Of a stretch of DNA of 64,000 nucleotides, positions 20,101-32,000 are shown in pieces; within the stretch, counting starts at the first letter, position 1; each line of letters starts with the position of its first letter. Location of the stretch: assembly GCF_000003815.2 (NCBI RefSeq), contig NC_049984.1, positions 19,347,735-19,411,734 of the forward strand, given 5' to 3'. The notes beneath the pieces were generated by a model. The model made no database searches, was not told where the DNA came from, and saw nothing but the letters and a program-made list of their open reading frames with translations. Position numbers and translations under genes: made by a program. This DNA comes from Branchiostoma floridae (Eukaryota; Chordata; Leptocardii; Amphioxiformes; Branchiostomatidae).

Positions 20101-21464
20101 ATGTTCGAAGCCAGCAAAAGAGTACCAGTATCCGACCGCTGACTTCCAGGGCAAATGTGCAAAAGTTATTGTATACTTTTGATCGGATGTGTGAGTGTAA
20201 GGCAGACAAGATTTGTACACATTGTAGAAAGTTCAGTAAAAGGGTATACACTAGGGCTGGGTACCGGTACAGAAAATTCAGGTCCGGTTCAGGTCCAGAG
20301 GATCAGGTCCAGTTCCGGACCTGAACCTGGACCTGATTCAGTATGACTCATACCAATGGTCCATTTCACTACAAAGAGATCTACTTGGTGGAGTATTAGA
20401 CTTACACTGGCGTTTTAAAATCCTACAACGCTAACTGCACCTGTACGGTTGGCTGTAAAATGTGGTAGAAATTACCATAAACTCTATTCTACTTCACTCT
20501 TGTTATTTTCTTCCACCTGCAAGCGCCAAAACGTGTGAATGCCTGATAAAATAATCTGGTAATTTTCTAATCGGTCCAACATCCGGTCTACCTAATTTTT
20601 TCAGGTCCGGTTTTTCTGGACCGGTCCAATACGAAAAAACCGGTTTTGTACCGGTACACTGTACCGATCCCCAGCCCTAGTATACACATTATTTCTATTA
20701 GCTAAACTCACCTCCAAGTAGATGCATGCAGCAAGGCACTGAGGTATAACAACATCGCCGTGCTTCAAGACAGGGATCTGGAGAACAACAGAAATCTAGT
20801 GTCCGCCAGTGCAAGGAGGATACATTTTTTAACCTCCTTGGTCAGTGCAAGTGAACATGACTCTATATACATGTACGTCAAATGTATCTCTACCACACAC
20901 AAGTAGTGAAACCTTCAATGTACTCTTATCATGTCATGATTCCATATCTATCCACCTAGGTCAATACATTTATCACGCCATGCAAAATAGAAACTGTACC
21001 ATTCCTAAATGAATCTTGACAAATGTTATGTTGCAAAGTAGCATAGAAATACTCAGTCCGATGTGTGCAATAGTTCCCTTTATTACCTACTGTAGATTCC
21101 ACTCGATATAGTCCACTAGTATTGTAGTAACTGAAATTGTTGTAATATAACGTATATGTGTAGTGACAGACTGTAACCTCTGTTATCTGTACATTGCCAT
21201 ACATAGTCACTGATGAAATTGTTGCGCAACAAACCATCTATATATCTATCTAGCACACATTTCAAGTTAACTTGACCCTATGCATACGGTGCAATGAGAC
21301 GACGAGCCCACTTTACCTCCTTCCTCGGGTTGAGCTTCTTGAGTTTCTTGCTGTTTTTCTTCTCGTCCACTACTTTGGTGGTGTTCCTCCAGGACGATCA
21401 TAAGTGTCAGAGAGGCCACACTGCCAGGCCCGTAATACAGGATAACTTCGGCGGTCTCCGACAT
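17114..21464 (-). CDS. Rho-class-like glutathione S-transferase, copy 1, exon 1 frameshifted
   Basis: Six exons in transcript order: 21317-21464, 20712-20777, 19669-19836, 18198-18287, 17575-17709 and 17114-17332 (TAG). All have GT/AG borders and match copy 3 exon for exon. The thioredoxin-like N-domain is in exons 1-2 (MSETAEVILYYGPGSVAS; IPVLKHGD with the expected cis-proline). The helical C-domain is in exons 3-6 (AEELMIWEEYLKE; FSMADVSFFPVLAYVV). Exon 1 is 148 bases against 162 in copy 3: 14 bases are missing after the codons for VLEE. This shifts the frame and leads to an early stop at the start of exon 3. Exons 2-6 are open and their splice sites intact, so this is either a young pseudogene or a sequence error. 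The glutathione-contacting Glu-Ser pair is Gln-Cys here. The C-terminal tail is basic (KAKGKAKW.., RKSRR). Cytosolic location and glutathione conjugation are inferred from the family. Confidence 0.8.
18744..19650. mobile_element. hAT-type MITE copy 1 with nested insertion (intron 3 of GST copy 1)
   Basis: The ends TAGGGGTTGGTGACCG and CCAGTACCCAGCCCTA are diverged forms of the termini at 20252 and 20679. The flanking octamers GTACAGTC and GTAGAGAC match at 6 of 8 positions, as expected of an aged 8-bp target duplication. Comparison with the other copy shows an extra ~350 bases at about 19209-19556. That insert begins with TTTTGTTTATTTGTTTATTA and looks like the antisense 3' end of a non-LTR retrotransposon. 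Confidence 0.7.
20252..20679. mobile_element. hAT-type MITE copy 2 with perfect target duplication (intron 2 of GST copy 1)
   Basis: 428 bases from TAGGGCTGGGTACCGGTACA to GTACCGATCCCCAGCCCTA, inverted terminal repeats of about 20 bases. Flanked on both sides by GTATACAC (20244-20251 and 20680-20687), a perfect 8-bp duplication. TAGGG ends plus 8-bp duplications are the hAT hallmark. The interior is built of CAGGTCCGG-type repeats and has no transposase. Confidence 0.85.
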
Positions 21465-21719
21465 GATTTTGTCAGACTGTACTTTGTCAACAGGAGAAGA
21501 CTTAAGAGTTGTCTGTGCGATATATCGATGACATATATTTAGGGACCATGAATGATGGCACAGACAACCAAGAACTGAGGGAACTGGAACAACGGGTAGC
21601 AGCTTATAAAGTCCCCTTTACAAATCAAGAATTTAGCTCGGCCGACTTGTCGGCGAACTCCGAATTGGCATTTTCCGGCGGAGTATGACCGGCGTTTTTG
21701 CGATTAACCGGAATTTGGA

Positions 21720-21956
21720 TACTCTCCAAGCAGAGGTTGAGTCACGTAGATATAGTAGTGGTCGGAAAAATTACACTGGCGCTCCTCTTACCTCTGCTTC
21801 AGATCGTAACGGCACAAGCCTATCAAATTTAATCACTTTGACACATTCAGGGCATTTTGTACCTAGGTGCTAAGTTTAAGAGGAGCGACAGTGTAATTTT
21901 TCCGACTACTACTACATACTGTATATCTACGCGACTCAACCTCTGCTTGGAGAGTA
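21720..21956. mobile_element. MITE with TACTCTCCAAGCAGAGGTT ends, copy 1
   Basis: Terminal inverted repeats extend about 75 bases on each side (through AGTCACGTAGATATA and GGAAAAATTACACT). It lies about 255 bases upstream of the start codon of GST copy 1, within its likely 5' regulatory region. No coding capacity. Confidence 0.8.
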
Positions 21957-22124
21957 GGATTTGGACGATGTTTAGCAGCGCAGCCGGCGTTCGCGGGGCA
22001 CTTTCAGCTGCGCTTAAAAATTCAGCGAGGCCTCGGCGACGATTTTAAACTTTTATGAGATGCTGGATTGATGTATCGCAAAATTCCTGTTTATTGTTTA
22101 TTCCATTTTTATTCCATTGTTTTT

Positions 22125-22210
22125 AGGGCGCCTATCCGGACACACAAACAAACAAACACACACACAGACAGACACACCTAAAACAATACCTCCATTTTCA
22201 TGGAGGTAGA
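22125..22210 (+). repeat. R1 tail fragment
   Basis: CCTATCCGGACACACAAACA, a CACACAGACAGA tract, then CCTCCATTTTCATGGAGGTA. This is the same tail as at 16980-17055, without the body. The last motif is itself a small palindrome. Confidence 0.6.
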
Positions 22211-22956
22211 AAAGTCAAGTTGCGGGGTGAGTTCTGCATGTATTCCCGACGAGGCAAATTATGAGGGAATCTTATTAATAATAATAAGATGTTTTCTTCT
22301 TTGTTATAATTCTTACAGTACGATCATCTCTATGCCGCGCTTTGTGAATCCTCCTTTTTGCTACTTTTAGAGCCACGAGAAACGATAGTTTGAAAAGAAA
22401 TTCCACAACACATTGTTGGTCATCAGAACAAATGTTGACTCTCTTTGTGTATGCTTATTCAGAGGAAAGGATGAGAAAAAGAAATAGCTGTTCATGCTTA
22501 CACGTGGAATTGTATTCTGTTGTGAAATCACCACCGAGACTGTTCATATAGTGATGTACGAATAAGTTTATTTCGTTTTGAGAACAGATAGCCCCAAGTA
22601 TTTGATAAATCGTGTGAAGATTGGTAAAGACAGGGCAATATTTGTTACTGTGTCATTCATGTAGCCTTAGATGTTGTCACCAATAAAAACAACTTATGAT
22701 CGCATCGATATTCAATATTTCTAAGCAGATACTTGGATAAGAGACCGTTATGTTCACTTTTTTATGGTGCCGTCAGATAGAAATGTCATGTCTGAAAACT
22801 ACAAAATAAACCCGAACAAGAATGTACAAACTTGCTTTCTAACCGCTAGGTTCCCAAAAGATGCTTATGACATGCGTTGTCATGAGCAAATTTGAGCACA
22901 TATTGAGTCTATGTAAAAATGTCATGGTAACGTAGGATATAGTATGTCTTGAGCCG

Positions 22957-25900
22957 CTACTTCTTGCCTAGTTTCCCGAAGAAGTCTTTCACTTTGTCGC
23001 CAAGGCCGCCCAAGACGCCAGTAGCTGGCATTTCCTTGAAGATGCCTTCTTCATCTATCGTGTGATATTTCCCAACCTCCACGACAGACGGCCGCTCCTT
23101 GATCTGTGGGTATAAAGATGAATATGATAATGGTTGACAAAATAGTCAGAATCAGTTTATCTAAAATATGGTATTTCTAATGATTGCAAAGCTACTTATT
23201 CGTTGATATTCATGTAGGTAATTCAAACTGAGTATACACTTGTTTGTAGCAGACCTTACGAAAGTCGCTGTAATTTTGTTGTGTCGATAAAGATGATATA
23301 TGTATATCCTAGTTTTGAGCTCATCTTAAAAAGAGAAACAGCTGAGGGAAAGAAGAGGGCAGTATAAAATGACCTGGGTTTTAGTGACAAAATATCATCG
23401 CCTACAGAACAATACAATGTTGCTTTGACTACAAATGGTCGTAGCGACAGTGCTAACTTTATATTTATTTACTTAGGATTCATCGCAAAAACAAGGCTCA
23501 TGGAGCCACTGAAACGTTTTGGGTTACTATACTGTATTGTGAAGAGAGATGTCTGTTAACCCTTGACTTAAACAGTTTCAGACTGTACCCCATGTACTCC
23601 ACAGGTCCGTGGAAGCTTATTCCATAACGATGTAGTTCAAGGAAAGAAGCTCTCAGCGTGGAACTTCCTCCTAAGAGGTAGATTATGGAAGCAAATTGGA
23701 TGCTTTGCTTTCGTGGAAGTGGCAAACTTATGACTGAATGTCTTAGAAATGACTAGAAATGAAGCGTCGCTCACCAGAGTGTAGTACTTGTGCAACAGCG
23801 GGTACTTCTTGGTCAGGTCTAGTCCATTCGTCACGAGGTAGGTCAGGACTGGGATGAACACACAATCCGCCATGGTGAACTCTGACCCCGCGATGTAAGT
23901 ACCCTGTAAGCAAAACAAGTCCCATGTTAGAAGTGATATCTAATTTTAGAAGGTTATAGTTTTGAATATGTCAAATGATACTATGGCTTGGAAATATGCT
24001 CAAATCTTCTGTGAATAGTTTCATCAGGTTAGTACGTCATCGAATTTGCCTGTCATATGTAAATAGTAAATATTTTACGTTTTGTGACCACATCTGAACT
24101 GTGAGCAGCGACACCTGTCCTGCAGTACGATGTGAACCAATCAGAATTGCCACGAAGAAGGTGACAGGCGGTCACTGAGACGGTCGGTGAGAATAAAGCA
24201 ATGGTTGTGTAAAAAGGGTCAAACTAAAGATTTAAAACATTAAAGAGAGACCTCCTAGCTCGTCTGCCGCTTAAATGACCATCTTTTCATTTTTATTTCA
24301 TGTGACTAGACTTCATAACTCAAGCTGTCATACTTTGGGATAAAGAAACATATTCCTTCTTACCTGTTTCAAATAGAACTCCCAGTGTTCGAGCTCTTCG
24401 GCCAGTTCTTCCTTATCTTCCTTTTCGTCAAGTGCGTCAGCCTTTTCCTCATCCTGGAGAACAAAATGTTCCAGTCAGTTGGCTACATTGGCGTGTACAT
24501 CATCATTATCGGTATTCGACCGAGTATTAAAAAATGTTGTGTACAAATACTAGTAAGCAATGTCAATGGTACAACCAAACCTAGAGTTACAAGCTTGTCT
24601 TGAACGGCAACGCCATGTCACGTAAGACAATTACATGCAGTATACATAGTACATCAATCAACGAAACAAATGGCTTATTGTGAATTCCAATAATCACCTT
24701 TCAAATTAGAACGGACATAAACATGTCTATGTTCCCCATGACCTCCAAAAAATTCTAGTTGAATGATCTTTACATCAATCAAACGTTTATCAATGTTTAC
24801 TTATACGCTATGTTTCTTGGACTGATTGCGGCATCTACACAGTTTCATCCCAATGTTTAGAAGTGGTTTTACCATGTCGTCATCACCCTCCTCCTCGTCG
24901 TCGTCCTCCCAGTACTCGTCGATACAGGTGTCCCCCACCCCGATCTTCTGTGCCTGGAGCATGCGCTTTATGACGTGAGCTCGCTGGGCCGCGCCTTCGG
25001 GAATCAGGCGGTTGTTGCCGAAGACTTTCTGCAGGGACGATGCCACATTCATGTGTTAGATTTTGGGTCAAATTTGTATTGATGATGATGATGATGAAGA
25101 AAACCTTTATTATCCGTTTCTGCTCACACAAGCTAAGTACAGGTCAAGATGATAAAGTTCTGAGTAGTTCTGAATAGTCTGGGTACTAGTTCTAGTGAAG
25201 TAAGAAAGAGTTATCTTTAAGTTACTACATGTAACTACAAAGTCTAATGTATGCTAGTATGTACAGGTTCGACTTCTTCTCGCTTCTTAAGATAGTTGTA
25301 AATGTAAACATTGCTGATGAAGTCAGGACTGTTGCAAGAATATGAGAGTGAGTTCTTCCAGTATCTTAATGCACGGAAACATTGCAAAATGGGTAAGAAA
25401 TGTTGACTTCAACTGTAATTATCTAACTATTTTCCTCCCCAAAAGAATTCCAAATAATTGCCAAGAAGATTCTGAATGAATGGATGGACGAAGAAATTTA
25501 TTTGCTCAGCAAAGGTCACAACAAAGACAAAACATATACATATAATAATACGTATTTAGCTTCTTGGTAACAATAATGGTGAAAATGTTGTTACGGTTTT
25601 GGTACAGTCAGTTTGATTGTCAAATTCTTGAATTCGATGTACTCAAATGTCTCAGCTAAAGTGATTAAATATACTTTATACATATGATATATAATAAATA
25701 GATCATACGTACTTCCAAGTATAGACAGGCTGGAACGACCTCGTCAAACAGCACATTATCACCGTGTAGGAGGGCCGGAGGCTGCAAAGTAGAACAAGTT
25801 AGGTATGGGTTACTCTCCGAGCAGATCCTAGAGTAAAATAACATACATGTAGTTTCAAAAGCTGCCAGAGGAGTTAAGCCGGCCCAGGAGTGTGTTTGGC

Positions 25901-26561
25901 TCCCAGTGGCTGATGACTCCCTTTGACCAGCTGCACTCCTTGGTCAGCTTAGATACTACATGTATTTTATGTCACTGGTAAATCTGCCTTGAAATTTGTT
26001 GATATATGGTTAGTAATACCCCCTTTCCACTAGGACGGCGCTCTCGCCGCGCGCTCTCTGTGACCTAAAATTTGACAGATCGCTCAACGAATTGTATAGA
26101 AAAGAAATAAATATTTGTTACACTTTTACGTCTTGTATGACATACCAAGTGTGAAATCGAAGGTTACACATATCATATTTAGGTCGCAGTAAAAGCGCAG
26201 CGCCATTGCCGTCTTGTGAAAGGGGGCCTGAGGAGATATAAGGCGGACTTACAAAATGCATGGATTACACATGTACCAGAAAATCACAACCAAATTATGC
26301 TACAGAAACGAATCAGCCCGAGATAGAAGCTTGCAGATTGAACATAAGACACGATATGTGATTTTCTCAATGTGTGAATGGAAGACAGCCTACCTCATCT
26401 CTGTCGGCCACCTCCTCAAGCATCGCAATGTCTTCGTCTTTCTCCGTGTTCACCTCCTTCTTGGTGTAGCTGACTCCCTTTTCTTCCAGGGCTAGCATGA
26501 TCGACATGCAGGGCGTGCTGCCTGACTCGTAGTACAGAACCATTTCTTCCGTAGACGCCAT
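22957..26561 (-). CDS. Rho-class-like glutathione S-transferase, copy 2 (divergent)
   Basis: Six exons in transcript order: 26394-26561 (ATG), 25713-25781, 24873-25028, 24364-24453, 23775-23903 and 22957-23103 (TAG). All junctions are phase 0 with GT/AG borders, and the product is 252 residues. Exon 1 reads MASTEEMVLYYESGSTP, the beta1 strand and active-site loop of a GST. Exon 2 has LLHGDNVLFDEVVPACLYLE, in which the Glu-Ser pair that binds the glutathione gamma-glutamyl group is Glu-Val. Exon 5 has GTYIAGSEFTMADCVFIPVL, the N-capping box region of helix 6. As in the sister copies, an acidic insert (YWEDDDEEEGDDDM plus the following exon) lies between helices 4 and 5. The tail is different, ending GLGDKVKDFFGKLGKK, a possible amphipathic helix. 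Usual rho-class length is about 225 residues. Relation to the fish GSTA/rho type rests on remembered motifs. Confidence 0.85.
25083..25146 (-). repeat. Antisense 3' tail of a retroposon
   Basis: GATGATGATGATGAAGAAAA, then CCTTTATTATCCGTTTCTGC and GCTAAGTACAGGTCAAGATG. Similar tails with CCTTTATTG..GGCTAAGTACAGGTCAC lie at 43461, 54538, 59105 and 59450. It sits in intron 2 of GST copy 2. Confidence 0.5.
26019..26226. mobile_element. MITE with CCCCCTTTCCACTAGGACGG end, copy 1
   Basis: Left end CCCCCTTTCCACTAGGACGG; right end GTCTTGTGAAAGGGGG. The interior ACACTTTTACGTCTTGTATG is shared with the copy at 39749. It lies in intron 1 of GST copy 2. Confidence 0.75.
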
Positions 26562-27300
26562 GATAGTGAGTTACTGTAGTTGTTGCCTGTGGCTGGAATA
26601 GCAGCAGAGTAGTCTGAGAAGTAGGTCGTTGGATGTACTAGTTACAATCTGGATCACCGTCTTCAGACAACGTGGTCATGTGACCACTGACGGCACGACT
26701 TGACTGAAAGAACAGGTCATGAGTTCATCTGCAGACAACTCTCCCAGACACTGTCTCGTCTGGAGCTATGGAGATCTGGTAGACAGTACTTAAAGGAAGA
26801 CAACATAAATCAGCACTGACAAATTTACATCACGCATTGAATTACAGACAAGGCGGGTATTATCTCACCAGATGCAAGTATTTATGATGTTTCATGTGGT
26901 AAATCATATCCAATTATCTTACTTCAAATGTTCCCCAGACAACATTTAGAAATCTCATTTTTGAATGTGAAAGGCCATCTTAGTTGCTAAATTATATAAT
27001 GATGATTGCCTTTATTGTACATTTATACATTGATATGGCTTATAACACTAATTTTCCAAGCCAAAAACAAACTGAAAAATTAAACTTTTCTCTACCGTGC
27101 AATCAATCTATGGAATACCCTACCACCAAACAGCAAATCCCTGTCAAGTATCCCAATTTATAAAGACAATCGACCATTTGATCTCAAGTTAAGTTAACGT
27201 TAATAGCTATAGCTTTTTATCCATACATTTTGTGTTATGCTTGTTTATGTTTCCTTTGTTTCTTATCTGTATATAATGCTGTATATATGTTTGCGTGTAC

Positions 27301-27352
27301 GTGGCGGAGAAGCCACGCTGTCAGGAGCGTAGTATAGTATAACTTTGGCGTA
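27301..27352 (-). pseudogene. Relic of a fourth GST exon 1
   Basis: The minus strand reads AKVILYYAPDSVASPP, matching AEVTLYYAPGSVASLT of exon 1 in GST copy 3. Similarity stops abruptly on both sides; there is no start codon in place and no donor. It lies between copies 2 and 3 in the same orientation, as expected of a lost tandem member. Confidence 0.65.
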
Positions 27353-28024
27353 CGTACGTGTATATGTATGTTTTATTGTTCGAATCTCGAACCGGTACCA
27401 TGGAAGACTAACCCTATATTGGGATAAAGGGTATCGCAATAAAAAGGAATAAATAATGAAATACTGGTCAGTGGTATGATCACTCCACACCCATGCATGG
27501 ATAATTTGATCTCTATGCTTAAAAAAATGTACCACTTAATACTATACTAGTATATTCTTGATTATTATACTCCACATAGACCGATGGCTTATCTCTGTAA
27601 TTACCACTAACTTACCGGAGAGAAACTCTGGGTTCGTCTATCATTTCTTTTCTTTCCTTACACGGTAATGACATCAATGCCACCACTTTCAACAAATATC
27701 CGTATATGTATTGGAGATCAAACTATCGACTCAAGCTACCAACGAACAAGTCTAAGTGTAACACACAAATCTATATAATTCTTTACTTTCAAAAAGTAAA
27801 AGAAAAATCATGAATCCCACACGGAACGCGTTGACAGTCCATACTTGAGTTCTTAAACTGCGCTCAAATATAACTAAATTGACACCATTAAAAAGGCTAT
27901 CAAAACTTACACCTAACGTTACGTACTATAATTCGAACCTCACATCCGCAAGATTCGATCGTCAAAACATATCTAATGTTCCTGCCTTGTTCCTGACCCG
28001 GACGAACTCCAATTCACTACAAAT
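27353..28024. other. No recognisable feature
   Basis: AT-rich intergenic DNA between the GST relic and the LINE fragment. No motif, tandem repeat or supported exon was seen. Confidence 0.4.
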
Positions 28025-28240
28025 ATGGATGCGTTTTTTAGTAGCCTGCTGTTACTGTGGAGTCCGAATCACAGAAACAGAGGCAGGGGAAGACCGCGGA
28101 AGTCATACTTTAAGCAGCTTGCTGAAGACAGCGGTTTGGACCTGCAGCAACTTCCCGCAGCGATGGATGACAAAGAGGTGGAGGAAACTAGAAACGTGGA
28201 GACTCCGAGCGAGCTCGCCGCAGTGAGTGTGTGAGTGAGA
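28025..28240 (+). mobile_element. Decayed non-LTR retrotransposon C-terminus
   Basis: It reads GRGRPRKSYFKQLAEDSGL, then DLQQLPAAMDDKEV; in the next frame the reading continues WRKLETWRLRASS. The RGRPRxxYxxQLxEDxGL..L..AMxDxxxWR pattern is common at the end of retrotransposon reverse-transcriptase ORFs. The frame shift at the VWRKL site shows decay. Confidence 0.55.
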
Positions 28241-28542
28241 GTGCTGTGTAATGCTTTTTGTAGCCGTATCATTGTATATCTGTATCGTGTACGTATGTGT
28301 ACTATTTCAAGTGAACAGGGCAGACGGAAAAAAGGATATACCATCCCGTTACTCCTGCTCTGTTTACTATTCTTGCGTTGGTTGGTTAACATATTTCATG
28401 TATCTGTTCCATGTTTTTATTTCAACTTTGTCACCATAGTGAATTAAGGCCTTTATTGTTCATACATACCCACTGGATTAAGTACAAGTTGTAACAAAAA
28501 AACAGTAAGGTCCATATGCAAGGCAGGTCACATGATAAGAAC

Positions 28543-28548
28543 TTTATT
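28543..28548 (-). terminator. Candidate poly(A) signal for GST copy 3
   Basis: AATAAA on the minus strand, about 535 bases after the stop codon. The MITE at 28880-29054 would lie inside the resulting 3' UTR. Weakly supported. Confidence 0.3.
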
Positions 28549-28879
28549 TTCAACACACGGAAACAGGTAATCTGTCTCTCTTGAGACCATCATTATGGCA
28601 CAATATTGTCAACATTGCCAATATGTCATGTTAAAGTAGCATTTTTAAAACAACATCTCAATTTGTTCATATTCGAATTCCCGTGTGTGTAGATACTATT
28701 TGCACACAACAGAAGTTTGCTTGAAGTGTTCTCATTACTGTAACTGTGCTTTGCGCACAAGATAACGTTACAACGTTTTAACTCAAATCCAGCTTACAAA
28801 AACTGTCCGGGTAATTTTTGAACATTCGAATCAACTCTTGCAGCTTCTTGTAATTGATTTGTTATCCAACATCCGGAGA

Positions 28880-29054
28880 AGCATCTACCAGGCTCCGTGG
28901 ATCGGTGGTCTAATCGTAGAAAAACTTGAGAGTCAATAGCACGCTAGGGGAGTCGGCCGGCCACTAAAACATTGACTCTCAAGTTGTCCAATTTCTACAA
29001 TTAGATGCAATTACAATTAGATCGACCACCGATCCACGGAGCCTGGTAGAGGCT
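28880..29054. mobile_element. MITE of the CTACCAGGCTCC family
   Basis: Inverted ends CTACCAGGCTCCGTGGATCG and CGATCCACGGAGCCTGGTAG, plus an inner inverted pair CTTGAGAGTCAATAG/CATTGACTCTCAAG. It starts 28 bases after the TAG of GST copy 3. Confidence 0.8.
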
Positions 29055-29081
29055 ACATCTGGAGAACGTTGACCAAATATT

Positions 29082-32000
29082 CTATTTCTTTCCCTTTGCC
29101 TTCCCCTTCCCTTTTCCCTTCCATTTCGCCTTTCCCTTATCATTAGACTTGGCCTTAGGTTTAGGCTCTTCCTCGTCCTCTTCCAAATACTCCTCCAAGT
29201 AGAGGAAGTCCTTCTCTGGACATGGTTTGTTCCAGTCTACCGGCCAGACTGCCTGGACAGTCTCCCGGTCACGGACCTGTGGAAAATGAAACAAAAAAAC
29301 TTTATTCCTTCTGTAAAATATAGCAACAAATTATTTGATCCGACTGTGAAATTTCAGCAGCACTCATTTGTCATTAGCAAGCTTTAAAATTTTCCTTCGT
29401 GATTTATGCATTGTAAACGTGTAAATTTTGATGCATACCGTAATATACATAAAGTCTCATGTTTAACGTTACTGAACAAATTTGTGTCATGTGTCAATTA
29501 TATAATCCCATCAAAATTTGATATAACGTTATGTTCCAGCTGCTACTGTATTCAAAGTGTATAGCCATTTTATTCTACCTAATACTTGATGTTACTTGCT
29601 GACATCATTATTTGATTGTATTTACGTTTGTTCAATCTGTACTGTATATGTACATGTAACTACATGTATGTGTATGCGGTCACAATGCCAGCTTGTTGCC
29701 CCGTTGCAATTCGAATAAAGTCAAGGTCAGAATTTGAAGGAAATGGTACTATCGAGCACAGGTATTGTAAGAGAATCTTACCGCCAGGTAGTAGTCGTTC
29801 AGGTGTGGGTAAGCTTTCTTCGGCTGGAATCCCATCCACACGACGTAAGCCAGCACGGGGAAGAACGAAACATCCGCCATGGAGAACTCTTTCCCGGCGA
29901 TAAACGGACCCCCTTCCTGTTGGAATTGGAAATGTACATACATATGTAAGAAAAAGACATCTGTTGAATACATTCGCAGAGGAATAGCTTAATATACAAT
30001 GTACTAGTAACGTGTCTATAAGCCACTGTTATTACCTAACGTTATCAACTCTGATATGATTTCTGGAACAACGCCTACAAAGAAGCTACAGAAGTAGAGA
30101 CAGTTTCTGATTTGAAGACACTCATTACAGAGTTTCCTTGCTCTGCCGGATGAAGCTAATAACATACTAGTGCCATAAATGATCACATTCGGGATGAAGT
30201 GCCAACAAGAAATCTCTAGTTGCTCTACAAACACTGCTCACCTCTTTCAGATATTCCTCCCAAATCATGAGTTCCTCCGCCAGATCTTCCTTGGCATCTT
30301 CCTCATCCGGATCCTCATCTTCATCTTCCTCCTCCTGATGATGACAAATAACAAAAAAATGATAAATACCTGTATAACAAACTAAGGATAAAATTGCGGC
30401 TGATAACAACGAAGACACAATTTCACCATGTCAGCTTTGAATTTCTGTTAGGAAATGAAGCTTCGTGGTACCTATCCTACTACAAGGATCTACAAGATAT
30501 CGTAAATTTGATGTTTTATGAAAACTATTAGCAAAATACAAAGCTGACAAATCATATGTTTCTACCAGGACTACAACTCAATACTGACAGCGGATTTATC
30601 GAAAGTGCGAACGGGAACGAAAAGGAGAGAAAAGGAACAGAAAGGAACGAAAGAGAACAAAAAGGAGCGAAAAGGAACGAAAATGAGAGAAAAAGAACAG
30701 CACAAGGGCCTTTTAAGAAGCATTTAAATGGGGAAGGATCTTACAATAGCAAGGAAACCATATCTAGGCCTATAGCTTCCAGGCTACCTAGCTAATGGCA
30801 AGTGTAAAGAAGCATGACTTACATCTTCCGGTCCGTAATCCTCATCATCCTCGTCGTCATAGTCCGCCCAGTAGCTGCAGATGGTCGTGTCTCCCACCCC
30901 GATACTCTGTGCACTGAACATGCGCTGTAGCACCAGGGCCTCGCTCGTGATGTCATCATCAGGAATCAGTTTGGTGCCTCCGAAGGTTTCCTAGAACATT
31001 GCAGCATATCAGGTTAACTCCATGAATGAATAATTGGAAGAAAGTGCAGGTCTGTGATAGTCTCCAAGCAGAGGTTCGTCTCTGGCCTTTTTATCGTTTT
31101 TCATCGGGCTTTGTATTTTGTACCGTTTTCTCGTTCGAGACACAAAGAAATATATAAAGCCCGATAAAACGACTGAAAAACGTCAAAAACAGTCGGGGGC
31201 GAACCTCTGCTTGGAGAGCTCTGTTTATCTGTGATAGCATTGGTCATTCTTAAGGTAATAGGAATGCTAGTACTGTAGTAGTGAATTGTAGACACTAAGC
31301 AAAGATGAGTTCCGTTCCACAAATTCTGGCTAATTATATACAATATGGTAAGACAGTAACGCTAGAGCTATATGCAGAATTTAGCCATATACTCACCTCC
31401 AAATATATACAGGCAGCCATAAACTCCTGTAGAACAAAATCGCCATGCTTCAGGACGGGGACCTGGAAAATAACAGAAAGCAGGTGGTTGCAATGATGGA
31501 ATGTATTCGCTTGGTGGCGCTTCGTACACATGTATGACTATTACCTGTTAGACGGTTTGATCTGTACCCTCCAAGAACGGGATTGGGTGCGTTTTGTTCT
31601 AAAAGACTTTGATATACAGCAAGAGAGTTCCCCTGTGTTACACACACATACACTGACTAAAGTCTATGTATCATTCCGTAAGCTACAGCTGATAGCAGTA
31701 ATATATCAAGTATTCATTAAGCTAAAGGAAAAATTTTTCTGTTTATAATTTCACAAAAAGACCAAAAAGAGATTTACGAGGATACAATGATATTTCGATT
31801 GTATCTGTTGTCGTGTTTCAACAAATGTTATAAGTTACCCCGAGAAGATTTTAAACTGATGATGACATATATGACCTACATCAATGTACAATTACTCAGA
31901 CAAGTAGGTCCCTTCGATATATCTGGGGCAATTTTTGCACGCTAGGGAAAATTTTACCTTACATTTTGAAACTCTAGTTACTATTGATAAATTTATCAAG

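Noticed and set aside
29616-29949. Plus-strand frames over GST copy 3 exon 5
   Set aside because: Antisense shadow of an exon with a clear GST helix-6 motif.
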